Of a stretch of 42,380 nt of DNA, positions 24,401 to 36,149 are shown in pieces. This DNA is from Rhizophagus sp. LPA8_4_AMF (taxonomy: Eukaryota; Glomeromycota; Glomeromycetes; Glomerales; Glomeraceae). The number at the start of each line of letters is the position of its first letter. Position 1 is the stretch's first letter. The notes beneath the pieces are model-generated. The model saw only the letters and a list, made by a program, of their open reading frames with translations. It had not been told where the DNA came from and did no database searches. The DNA is taken from assembly GCA_021464525.1 (NCBI GenBank), contig JADRCO010000221.1:1-42380 (forward strand), read 5' to 3'. The position numbers and the translations under genes were made by a program.

Positions 24401-25829
24401 CTGATATTTATATATATTTAATTTGCATCAGATCAAGATATATTTGCATTTAGCTCAAGTATATTAATTTGTAATGAAATGTTATCGTATTTTTTCTATT
24501 GCAATGAGGCAACTTTTGGAATTTTTTTACGAATTTCCAAGGGTCCTTTACTACTAAATCATTCCTTACGTTTCTCTTGCATTGTATAACCGACGACCGA
24601 TTTCTATTCAAAATCTATAAATTTAACATATTTTCTACTCGATAAATCGCTATAAATAATTAAATCGCTATAATTTTAAACTTGGTAATTCCCGTACTTT
24701 AGATAGTGCTTTAAACACCAATGTGATTTTTGACAAAAGATACCTAAGCCCATTAGTAACAGCCCCTAATTATAATACGGATTATTATAGAACGTATCTT
24801 GGAAGATATTTTAGTTTATTTGCAGGATGCGGTCAATTAAACATTAGATTTTCGTTATTTCAAGTAGGTTCAAGCCATTCAATTTTGGAAGATGTTATAA
24901 AAATATAAATTAAGGAAGCTACGAAAAAGAATCTATTAAATTAATTTATGTTTGTTGTAAATGAATTATTTCATGAATACTAATACTAAAATAGAAGAAT
25001 TTGCTTGGAACTGCTATACTTATATTTTTGTATTATCATTTCCTATTATTAACTGTTTAAAGAGAATGTAGTGAAAGAAATTAGAAACTAATTGAACTAA
25101 TACTTAGGAAAAAAGTCAGATTTAATGCAACAAGCAATTATAATCTCTTTATGAATTAATGAATATTTAAAGCAGGTATTCAAAAGTTTTGAGAATAGAT
25201 GATTATTTTTTTTTAATTATTACAAGAATTTATTTTTTCATTTTATATTTAGTTAGATTGTTTTCATTCAATAAAATGTAAGCATATATTATAAACCCCA
25301 AAGAACCTTACAAAGTAATGGATACAACAATTGCTTCTTCACCAACATTCCTTAATTAATGGAGACAAAAATTTCAATGTTAACACGTTATGCTATTTTA
25401 TATTCCAATTTAAAATTTGGTAATTACAAATTACTAATCATAATGCATATAGGCAATGCGCACTAATTAATATTCTTTTATTCTGTTTTAAGTTTGTGAT
25501 CAACATATGACCGTTTTACATTCTCGTGTTGATACTTGGTGATACGAAATGTGATATAAAATCATTTTTCAAGCTTATCTGGATAATCATTTTAACATCA
25601 TTGTTCCCTATTGCAGTAAAAACTTTATAATGTTTGAAAGAAATAATAAATGTTTCATAATAATCTTCGATATCTGTGTAATGATATACAAGTAAAATTT
25701 TACCTGTTTTGGAAAACAAGGCTATAGAATTTTAAAACAAATAAGTGTTGCATAGTTTTTTATGCTAGGAAAGAAAAGTCTCATTTTAAAACCTATAAAA
25801 TGTTTAATTATTTCCTTTTTATTATGTCG

Positions 25830-25858
25830 CCGGAATCTCCATCGGTGGGAGTTTCCGG
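25830..25858. repeat. Short imperfect hairpin CCGGAATCTCC / GGAGTTTCCGG
   Basis: Two arms of about 11-12 bases are complementary with one or two mismatches around a 6-nt centre. It is the most GC-rich spot in this AT-rich spacer and lies about 170 nt upstream of the second sacsin-BTB start. It lacks the features of a tRNA. Function unknown. Confidence 0.35.
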
Positions 25859-25988
25859 GTTCCTTATCAAATTACCTTTTTTGGGTTCAACAGTATGATT
25901 GATGTCCAAATTTGTTTATATTTATTTGTGTGATGCTATAAGCCATTAAATAGAGTTTGCATAATTTGTTGTTTATTGCATAAACTTC

Positions 25989-26027
25989 TTTTCGTGTTTT
26001 ATAATTTCTTAATTTTTAACACGAAAA
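25989..26027. promoter_or_regulatory. Perfect 10-bp inverted repeat abutting the start codon of sacsin-BTB copy 2
   Basis: TTTTCGTGTT (25989-25998) and AACACGAAAA (26018-26027) are exact reverse complements with 19 nt between them, and the right arm touches the ATG at 26028. If transcribed it would form a stem directly before the initiation codon; as DNA it could be a paired binding site. Copy 1 has a different palindrome in a similar position. The regulatory role is inference. Confidence 0.4.
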
Positions 26028-29000
26028 ATGTCTAATACAATAAATAGTCCTCGTACTCCCAGGAGAGCAAGAGGAAAAGAATTTAAACCACGTGAACCTT
26101 ATACTCATCGTCTACGTAAAATTCTTGAAGAATATCCTGATGGTTCACAAGTTCTTCGTGAAATTCTTCAAAATTCAGATGATGCAAAGAGTATAGAACA
26201 AGTTTTTATTTTGGATCATAATACATATCCATCGGATGGTTTATTTGAACCAGATTTGGTAAATAATTATGAAAGAACAAACTTAAAACTTGATAGATAT
26301 CAAGGACCAGCATTATTTGCGAAAAACAATACCATTTTTGAAGAAAGAGATTTTCAATCTCTATTAAAATTGGCCGATAGCGAAAAACGGGATCAATTTG
26401 ATAAGATTGGAGGTAAAATTTGTTTCATATTATTAATTACTATTATACTTTAATACTAATATATAGTCTAATTTTTCTTTTTTTTAAAAAAAAAATAACT
26501 TTAGTAATGGGAGTCGGTTTCAATTCAATTTATCATATTACCGATTCTCCTTCTTTTATTACTGGAAGTAAATATGTTATTCTTGACCCACACGAGTGGT
26601 ATTTTAATGGTGGTGTCCAATTCGACTTTGTTGATGATAACTTAGCCGAGGATTATCAGAATCAATTCGCTCCTTTCAGGATTCCGTGTAATAAGCCATA
26701 TGAAGGCACTATATTTCGTTATCCTCTTCGGACTGATGAAGACTCTATTGATTCAGACATTTCTAAAAAAGTTTATAAGCCCGAAAAAATTTTGGACATG
26801 TTTAAAAAGTTTTATGAAAATGAAAGCATTAATTGTTTATTGTTTTTGAAATATATCGAACGTATTACTTTTTATGAATTGAAAGAGGGAGCTTCTGAAC
26901 CTGAATTATTATATACAATTCAACTAGATAATGCTGGACAAGTACGGGAACAACGACGTTTGATAGCTGAAAACATTGTTTCAATGATGAATCAGCTACA
27001 ATCAAAAAGTCTTGGCCAAATTAATCAATTACAAGCATCTTATGTTGCAGAGTTTTCACGACAACAGGAAAAAGATTGTAAAGAGATTAGTTCATGGTTA
27101 ATTTTGAATTATCTTGATGACTTAAATGAGGCTGAAAAACATTTTATAGAAAAATTTGATAAAAATATAGGAGACTACAAGTTTGTCCCCAATGTTGGAT
27201 TAGCTGTTCCTTTGAATAATTTAGACGTTACTGGAAGATTATTTTGCTTTCTACCACTTCCCATTGATATGCCTTTTCGTATCTCTGTACACGGATATTT
27301 TGCGGTAAAAATCAATGAAATTTTTTTTTTTTGATTTTTTAAAGTTTAATATTAATTACCTTTCACTTTTTAATTATTTAATAGGTTAGTACTAATCGGC
27401 GTTCCTTATGGTCAGCAGCAGACAATGAAGATTTGGTGAGTGGTTGATATTCATACTTTTTTATTAGGATTTATGTGATCTCAAAGATTTTACATTAACT
27501 TCTTTTTTTTTAACATATTATTGACTTTAGGCGATTGATGCATTAGCGCGTCTTAAAGTTACGTGGAATCGATATTTATTTGAAAATGTTCTACCCAAAG
27601 CTTGGGTGAAATTCCTTTGTGAACTTCCGCTTAAAGTTACCAATATACGACCGGGTGATTTATATAAATTTTGGCCAATATCCAAGGGAGGCGCATCTAG
27701 TAGCATTAATAACTTTTGCAAGGATCTTCTGCAAAACGTTATAAATTGTCTTAAAGTAGAGGATCGTGTATTTCAAGGACCTTCTTCATTAAGCACTATT
27801 GGAGAAGTTGAACATTCAGCGACTTTATATGATTTTTCTTTGTTTAAAGAATCTGAATTTCATTGGCTATCACTCTCCAATGGTTATTTAGAAGATGTGG
27901 CTAATGTTAATTTGCCTAAAATAATTGGAGATATTGGATTCCCTGTAATAACAGTTCCTCCTGACTTCATTAAAATCTTAAAGAATTCTCAACATAGAGA
28001 CTCTCTTAAAATTTATTCCCCCGCCGTTATTCGTAAATATTTAGATCGTAATCGTGCTAGATGGGAAAATACAATACCAAAAAAAGAAGTCTTACAATTA
28101 TTTTATTATACATTGAAAGACAAAAAATTTGACGAATTAGTGGGTTTCAAGATGATTCCACTTGCGGATGGTGAACTTGGTACTATAACGCTGTCCAACG
28201 ATTCTTGTGTATACATTGGTCCGGACAATGACATTACAGACCATAAAAATGATGAGCGTAATATCTTCAAAAATCAATTGAACAAATTTATTGACAAATC
28301 GATTGATTTTGCATTGTATAGGCGTTTGTATGATTTCGCAAAGGCTGGATGGAATCTAAACATCAAAATCTTAGATGAATGTACTGTAGCAAATATGATT
28401 AGATTCTCACTAAATTCTGATATCACTGATGATGACCAGAATGTAGATATGATTTTTGCGAATTCTGAAGAGATAGATATATTAGATCGTCGTGAATGGA
28501 TTTATCATTTGTGGGAAAATATTAAATATAGGAATTGGAATCTGAAGATGTTTGAAGAAATTCATATAATACCGACTAGTCGATTTACTCTCAGAAAATT
28601 AAAAACTCCGAAGAAAATTTTTTCTAGTCAAACAAGCACCAATAACTCAATTAATTCTTTAATTTCTATTTTCGAAAAGTTTGGTGTTGTTTTTGTGGAA
28701 AATAAAATTGACGTTAGTAAAACTTCTAAATGGGACAAGTAAATATTTTTAATTTATGATTATTTTTTCTATAAGTTCGTTTGTTTCCATGATCGAATAA
28801 ACTAAATACCTTTTTTTTTTCTTTTACTAGAATGTCTCCATATATTATCAAACCTGATGATATTATATCAGTTTTGGATTCTTTTCAAGCTGATACTACT
28901 GATACTTCATGTCCAAAATTTCCTGAGAATTTGAATTGCGTGTTACAAGATCATGAAGCATCAACACTTGTTGGATATTTATCTAATTATTTACGACTTG

Positions 29001-32000
29001 CTAATAAATATCATCTTGTACCAAAACTTATTGATGTTATCAAACACCTTCCAATTTTTGACCAAGTTGGTCACACTTCACCAATTTCATTATTACCTGG
29101 AGATAAGAAATGGTATCTTTTACCTCAAGGTGAAGAGAATTCATATGGTAAAATTATTTATCCAAGTGATAAGGGGGGATTTCTTAGTACAAAATCGCGA
29201 GACTTAAGTGATATCTTAGAAAAATACATAAAAATTCCTCGACTAAATGTGAATGACTATTGGCGGAATTATGTAATACCATTTCTTGAGGCACAATCAC
29301 CAGAAGACATAGATTTAGTAATTGACAAGCTTTTTGATCAATTACCGCATATAATTGATGCTAGCTTGAAAGATATTCTCAGAAGAAAGTCTTTTATACC
29401 TGTTGGAACGTTTAAGATGTCTCAACAACGGCAAAAACCTGATAACGTAAAATTGGCTAAACCAATAGATTTATTTGACCCGGAAGAAAAAACTTTAGTT
29501 GATTTATTTTTTGAAGATGAACAAGTCTTTCCCGCTGGCAATTTTGGCATTCCTCAAACTTTATTCTCTAAAAAGTTTCTCCCAAATTTGAAATTGTTAG
29601 GAATCAAATCAATTCTTTCTCCAAATGACGTAATTTCTCGGATCGACACTATTATAGATCGAAGACAAACTTCTAATGTTCCCGAAGATTTAATTCGTAC
29701 AAAAGCATTAAAACTTTTTAGATATCTCGATGAAAATTGGAATAAGTTTATTATTGATGATACACAAACTCGGGAAAATCGTGGACTAAGTAATGCATTC
29801 TTAAAAGTAATTCTAGAAAGAGAATGGATACCAGCTGTTGACGCATTTGATAATAAAATCTTTTCGAGCCTCAAAAATTGTCATGGTCTAAAAGATAAAG
29901 ATTTGATCTGTTTGGTCACTCCGATAGTTGAATATAAGGTTAAAAACAAGAAACTTTTGAAACAATTGGGGTGGGATGCATATCCTTTTGTTAAGATGAT
30001 TATTGAACAACTAGGACTTTGTTGCATAGGCGTAAAAAACAAGAAACCACCTAAAAATTTAGTAAATATTTGTACAACGGTTTACAAATATATGGACGAA
30101 ATTTCCAAAGCAAGCGATATTAAATCTATTGAAGATTTCAATTATATGAAGAATTACTTGAAAGATAAGTCGTGGATCTTATCGTTACGCGAAGGACAAT
30201 TTTATCCACCTGATAAAGTCATCTTTAAACTTCCAAATAAATTTCAGAATAATGAATCTTTAATTGTTGAACTTCCAGCAGAATATTTTAGTTTTAAGTC
30301 TTTATTTGAAGCTATGGGAGTTCGAGATGAAATTGGAATTAAAGATTTTATTTTAATTATTAAAAATGTGATCAAAGGGAACAATGATAAAGTCTTATCC
30401 GCAAACGAAATAAACAACGTTATTCAAATTCTTAAACAGGTTGCAGAAATACAAAAAGATAATCGAAATAATCCGAAAAGTTTAGATGGATTATTAGTTC
30501 CAAGTACTGAAAATAAGCTTGTTGACTTGCGTGAAATTCAATTTGATGACATGGGAGATAGTCTTAGTGATGAAGAGAGAAGCAAACACAAAATTGCTCA
30601 TAAACTTGTAATTAAGGATATTGCTAAAGAATTGAAAATTCAAACTTTAAAAGGGAAAATTTATGGTAATTATATATATTTTCTAAGATTATAAACTTTA
30701 ATAGTATTATTTGAACTTTCATTGATTTCAATGCCAGGTAATGATTATACCGGAGATATGGATTGGGAGAAATATGAACAAAATGAATCTTTAACAACTA
30801 GAATTAAAAATATTATCAAGGTAAATTTATGATTTATTACCGAGTTTATTTATATCATTTGATTTTAATATATATTTTTGAATATTTTTGGCGCTATCAA
30901 TAGGATTATTCGATAAATTCATTATTTAAAGAATTTCTCCAAGTGAGTAATGTATTTTCAATGGTCTTTTTTCTAAAAGAACTTATCTAGTGAATTTGTT
31001 TTTGGATTTATAATGATATAGAATGCAGACGATGCTAAGGCTACTCGCTTTGAAATAACAGTGGATGAAAGACGAATATTTCAGCGAAATGACCGAAAAT
31101 ATCTATCAGAAGAGATGGAAGATTGGCAAGGTCCTGCGATATGGATATATAATGATGCAGTATTTTCTCCTAAAGACTTTCAGGCTTTGATAAAACTTGG
31201 AACTGGAGGAAAATCTCATGATGAGACTAAGATCGGAAGATTTGGAATAGGATTTAATTGTGCTTTTCATCTTACGGATTTACCTAGCTTTGTAAGTGGA
31301 AAATATATTGTATTTTTAGATCCAAATGCAAAATATCTTCCAGTACAAGACTATCCTCCTAGAAGGCCAAGGGGTACTCGAATTGATTTTATTAATAAGG
31401 AATTTAAGAAAAGCTTTCCGGAACAATGCTATCCTTACGAGGCATTAGGATGTAATTTTTCAGAAGAATTCAAAGGAACATTGTTTAGACTTCCACTTAG
31501 GACTTTTAAAACAGCAAAGCAAAGTGATATTTCAGATCAAGTTTTTGAAATCAAAGATATTATGCAACTATTTAGTGATATTAAAAGTAATAAAGAGATG
31601 TTATTTTTAAGGAATATAGAATCGTGCAGTCTGTACCACATGAGACAACAAACTAATCAATTGATATGGGAAGCGCAAATTAATATGTCAAACAAAGATC
31701 GTGATATTCGTAAAAGTGTCACTGATAACGCCAAATTATATCAAATGGATATTGAAATTACAAATAATAAACATAATAAGAGAGTGTTAGAAATATGGCT
31801 TTTATGTACAGGAGGAATTCAGAGTAATATTAAACAAGACTTGAAAGAATTTTCAGAAAAAAGACGACTTAAGGTAATGTAATGTATTTATCGCCGTTTT
31901 CAAAATAATGTAGTAGAGCAAATTTGAATAAAAAAAAAGATTACCAGATTACTATATGATTACCGTGATTACCAGGTGATTACCAGGCGATTACCAATAT

Positions 32001-35000
32001 GATTACTGGTCTTTTTCACTTAAATATATGCCCTTACTACACTATTTTGAAAACGGTGATAATTAATTATTATGTTTATAATATTTTAGTGAACTAATAG
32101 ATGATTCTTTTTTCACTTTTATTAATCAAGCCAAGAGGTGGGGTTGCATCCTTGCTTGCTCAATCTGATAAAAAATCATTTGCTGAATTAAGGACTGAAT
32201 CGGTAAGTATTTTTTTTTTTCTTTTTATTTTGTAGAAAGAAAAAAAACAACCAACTTTTCAAATTTTTCATTATAGTTTCCCAATCCTCCTGAACTTAAA
32301 GGAGAGATTTACTCATATTTGCCTTTATCAATAAGTACCAATCTGGGAGTCCATTTAAATGGAAACTTTTCTTTATCTAGTGCAAGAAGTAATATTCTAC
32401 AGTCTGAAAATGATTTCTTACAAGCTGATTGTGATGATGCAAAATGGAATCGCTATATCTTATATGATGTTTTACCCATTTTGCACAATAAACTACTTGA
32501 TGAGATTGTGAATCTTGAAGAAACTAGATACAACAACAATAGAACTAATTTTATTCCACATACCTTAAATAATCTTTGGCCAATTACGAAAAATTTAACT
32601 ATGGGATTGTACAGAAGTTACGGATTAAATGTAATTAAAAAAAGTAATAATAGAATTTACTGGACCGAAGCCAACGGGGGTAAATTTATATCATTAAAAG
32701 AAGGCAAAATTATTGAAGGAGAAGAAACAATGATTGGCGATATTTTGGGAGAATTGGGAGTTTTAATTTTGAAACTTGACAAGGACAAGCTTGAACAAAT
32801 CAAGGAGATTTCTAAAAGTAAAAGAAATCTAGGTTTCAAATATGAAACAATTAGTGGAAAAGAAGTTTGCGATAAATTGCGAGGAAAAGATAGTTTTATA
32901 AATTCATTTATACAAAAGAATAATAATGATAGTTCTGATAAAAAGAAGGACCCTCACGAATCAATATTCTTATTGCTTCGCTTTATTCTTAGTAGTATTG
33001 ATGGCTCTTATAAAAATCTCGATGGATTACCATTAGTTCCATTGAGCGATGATTCGGTCGGAACGTTTGGCGAAGTCTATTATATGGGGAAAAAAAAGCA
33101 TATAAACCTGTTTCCAAAAGTTGGGCCATCAAAATTTGTTCGTGTTGAATTACCGCACGACATAGAAAAAGTTTTTAACCGGGATGATTTTTCTGTATTA
33201 AATATTAGACAGTTTGATTCTGCTGCAACTTTAGATCTTTTGTCCTTAGAATTTCCACACAAAAATATTAAGGAATTGGATTGGGATCCTTATGGTAAAT
33301 CTATACCAAATGACGAATGGCTAAAAGAAATTTGGTCAAAACTTACATCTACTAAGACTATAGATTTTACAACACTTTCAAAATTTCCTCTCTTACCAAT
33401 GATCCAACCTTCCGAGAAGCTCGTTCAACTTGACATAGCAAATCCGCTTTTAAATATTGAACACGGAAGCAATTTATATCCAGTATTAAAAAAGCTCAAG
33501 TTACGGTTCACTAACATGAAATTTCCAGATAACGCTAATTCAAATATCAAACAGTGTGTATTGCCATACAACCCAGTTAATATTGTCAATGCCTTGGAGA
33601 GGACTCGTACTTTATTAAATTTGACTATGGAACAATTATTTAAAACTAGTGATCTTACAAATAAGGACTATGAAAGATTTAGAACATATATTAAAGATAA
33701 TCATGAAGCATTTAAAAGTAAGTTAATGATTGATAAATTATCATCTTTTGATTATTAATAGCTTGTTAATAACTAACTCAAAATTATCGTAACAGGACCG
33801 ATTCGAAATCAAGAATTTATGAATGTTCTTCGTTCATTACCAATATGGCCAGTACATTCTTGTGATGATAAGTTTATCGATGCCGGATCTGGAATTCTCC
33901 TTCCACACAATCTTCCATTTTTTTCCTTTCAACAAAATGGTAATTTTTACAAATGTGATGAATATGATTTCCGTACGCTTTTTGGTTTAAGTGTTACTTA
34001 CATAGATGAAGAAATGTATATTAAAGACTATTTCATACCTCAACATATAAATACACTACCATCCGAAGATTATATTACTTTCTTACAGAGAGTTTTATCT
34101 TTGGGAAAGAGAGAAATCGAGCAATATTTTGAATTATATCCATTAATTCCAAATAAATCACTTACAGCTTTGGTAAAGGCTAATACCTTATATGACATCA
34201 ATGTTCCTTTATTCTGTAATGTTTTTGAGGACTCCGAAAATTTTTTACCTACAATATTTTATAGTAATCCAGCTTGGGTGGCAGCATTGAAAAGAATCGG
34301 TCTTAAGTTTCAAGTGAATTGTAAAACCTTCATCGAATGTGCACAAGAGATTGAGTCACAATTTCAAAATAACAATTATCCAATGAACGTAATCAAATAT
34401 CGAGCAAAATATGTAATAGAGTATTTATATGGACATATTGAAACTCTAAATTTCTCAAGTGTTCAATGGGCGGAAATTATGCAAATAAAGTTCGTTCCAT
34501 CAGAAAAAAATTTTCAAAATTCATTGTATGAAGATGTGAAAGAAACTTCTGGATTTGAAAGCTTTGAGGCGCTTTGTTTCCAAAGATATAAGGAAGTATG
34601 TTGGACACGAAAGCCTTTATTTGATAAAAGTGTCGAACCAAACAGTTCATTTCTTCAGCGTCGTCCTAAAATTGGAAAACCATCACCGGAAGATGTTATT
34701 AATCATTGGTCTTATGTTGTTGATAAAATTAAATCAAGGTCTTTTGTTTGGAGATCTTCAGAGAATTATAGTGTTGTTAAGAAAATAATCAAAAAAATTT
34801 ATGAAATAATGAACGAATTTTCCAAAGAAAACCCTGGGTTAAGTATTGACTCAGAAGAGAAGTTATTCTTGAATGGAGAAGATCCATTTGATGATGAAAA
34901 TTGGGTAGCAGGAAGTGAGCTTGTATTTGGAGTACAAGAGGATATTAGAAAGGGATTATTACATAAAGTTAATGAATGTTTAATCCCTTACAAGGAATTA

Positions 35001-35793
35001 TTATTAATTGCAGGAGCTTTGAAGCTGGAAGAAATAATAGAAGATGAATTAGACTTTAGCGAAAAGCACGATCAAAAAAGTTTGTTGCTTGATAGTTTGT
35101 TGGATAAACTTGTAAAAAGCCTTAATACAAAGCATCATGATGTAATTTTTATTGTCGGTGAAGAGGAATTGAAGTTTGGTGCTAGTCGTTACGTTCTTTC
35201 TGGTGAGTTAAAGAAGTTATTTTTTTGCGCTTTATATTTTATTAAATTACTTATTAGAATGCTTACGTCTTTTACCAATAGCCGCATCTAAATATTTTGA
35301 GAAAATGTTTTGTGGTCACACAGCTGAGTCAATAGAAAATCAACAGATCGAAATTAGAATAAACGATATTAATCCTGATGCTTTTAAAGTATTCCTTCGA
35401 TGGTTGTATGGACAATCTTTTGAAACCGCAAAAAATGCTATTTTACGCAAACAAACTGAATTTAACGCAGAACAAGAAGATTATGTTTCTTACTATTTAT
35501 CATTTCTTGTTAATCTGTTGAAAATTACAGATATATATGAAGGTGAACCACTTAAAGAGATAGTAGAAGTTACGATTATAAAGGGTAAATACATTAATGT
35601 CAATAATGTATGTGAAATCCTTGAATGGGCAAAAGATTGCAAAGCTTCAAAACTAGCAACTCGATGTGAAAAGTATATAAAAAAAAATAAACATATAATC
35701 GTGGAGAAAAGGTTGGAACTTTGTGAAACTGAATTGGACGAAGAAAGAAGGGAAGAAGAGTCACATATGTTAGAGTTATTGTTAAATAATTAA
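26028..35793 (+). CDS. Sacsin-like dual GHKL-ATPase protein with C-terminal BTB domain (copy 2)
   Basis: Exons: 26028-26412, 26505-27304, 27385-27435, 27531-28738, 28831-30665, 30738-30820, 30904-30942, 31022-31873, 32131-32202, 32277-33717, 33796-35202, 35282-35793; 8685 nt, about 2894 aa, all GT-AG. An in-frame TAA at 26010-26012 supports the start. Intron number and phases equal those of copy 1, and exons 3, 6, 7 and 9 have identical lengths (51, 83, 39, 72 nt), so the two are tandem duplicates. First ATPase: EILQNSDDA (Glu45, Asn49), GVGFNSIYHITD (131-142). Second: FKEFLQNADDAKATRF (Glu1464, Asn1468), WQGPAIWIYND, RFGIGFNCAFHLTD (from about 1540). BTB at about 2700-2840 (HHDVIFIVG, RYVLSAASKYFEKMF, VFLRWLYG). 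Differences from copy 1: a 17-residue longer, Arg/Pro-rich N-terminus; a missing segment of about 15 residues near PYEA in the second ATPase; a longer acidic/charged C-terminal tail; and a 257-nt intron 8 carrying a MITE. Role as for copy 1. Confidence 0.88.
31889..32061. mobile_element. MITE inserted in intron 8 of sacsin-BTB copy 2
   Basis: The ends, TCGCCGTTTTCAAAATAATG (31891-31910, extending through TAGTA) and the matching right arm ending at 32059 (TACTACACTATTTTGAAAAC then GGTGA), are complementary over about 25 bases with two mismatches. TA flanks both sides (31889-31890, 32060-32061), fitting a Tc1/mariner-like TA target duplication. The element is 169 bp. The same intron in copy 1 is 78 nt; removing element plus one TA from the 257-nt intron here leaves 86 nt, so the paralogue serves as a near-empty site. 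The interior holds a GATTAC repeat array. It is non-coding, so non-autonomous. Confidence 0.75.
31939..32006 (+). repeat. Seven-copy GATTAC array inside the intronic MITE
   Basis: GATTAC begins at 31939, 31947, 31958, 31967, 31978, 31989 and 32001, i.e. spacings of 8, 11, 9, 11, 11 and 12 nt; most copies extend to GATTACCAG or GATTACC. Such subterminal short-motif arrays are known as transposase-binding or structural repeats in some DNA transposons; here that role is inference. Confidence 0.7.
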
Positions 35794-36149
35794 AATAATT
35801 AATGGTAATTAACTTTTGTGAAATTTAGTTGCAAATTCTTTTAATGTAGTGAATATTTGTGTTTTTTTTTTGAAAATATATTTTTGTTCATGAGTATAAA
35901 AATTTAAAAATTCGTTCGTCTTTGGTAGATTTATAACGTTTCATATTTATTTAAACTTTTATTAATAATATGCTTTTGTATTATACATTAATTAAGTACT
36001 TTTTTAAATTATAAAAAGAATGGTCTAAGAAGAAACGAATATATATAAGAAAAATGTTTTTTATACAAAAAGATAGCTATAAAAAAAAAATAATATAATA
36101 AAATAAAAAAGTACGAACGTACAAAATTTATGTATACTTATGAAATAAA
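35794..36149. other. Convergent intergenic spacer
   Basis: About 356 nt between the stop codons of sacsin-BTB copy 2 (+) and the channel gene (-). It is very AT-rich and must hold both 3' ends. No strong hairpin or unambiguous polyadenylation signal pair can be assigned by eye; AATAAA/AATATA-like words occur on both strands as expected for this composition. Confidence 0.6.

Larger units (their letters stand above)
20761..26027. other. Intergenic region between the two sacsin-BTB paralogues
   Basis: About 5.3 kb without an intact gene. It does not look like a copy of the region in front of the first paralogue. Contents: a possible decayed coding region on the minus strand (22200-22565), a possible decayed region on the plus strand (23690-24400), a short CCCTAA-type repeat (23497-23517), a short hairpin (25830-25858), and an inverted repeat abutting the next start codon (25989-26027). 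The stretch 24400-25800 is AT-rich with nothing recognisable. Confidence 0.6.

Noticed and set aside
25830-25858. GC-rich hairpin followed by GGGTTCC as a possible tRNA piece
   Set aside because: There is no acceptor stem, D-arm or correctly spaced B box; only one hairpin is present.
31939-32006. GATTAC array as a CRISPR-like repeat array
   Set aside because: Units are 6-9 bases at 8-12 nt spacing inside a eukaryotic intron and a MITE; there are no spacers of regular length and no cas genes.
11485-35793. Reading the two sacsin-BTB loci as one gene with four ATPase modules
   Set aside because: Copy 1 ends in a complete BTB domain with a stop at 20760, and copy 2 has its own start with an in-frame upstream stop; 5.3 kb of unrelated sequence lies between them.
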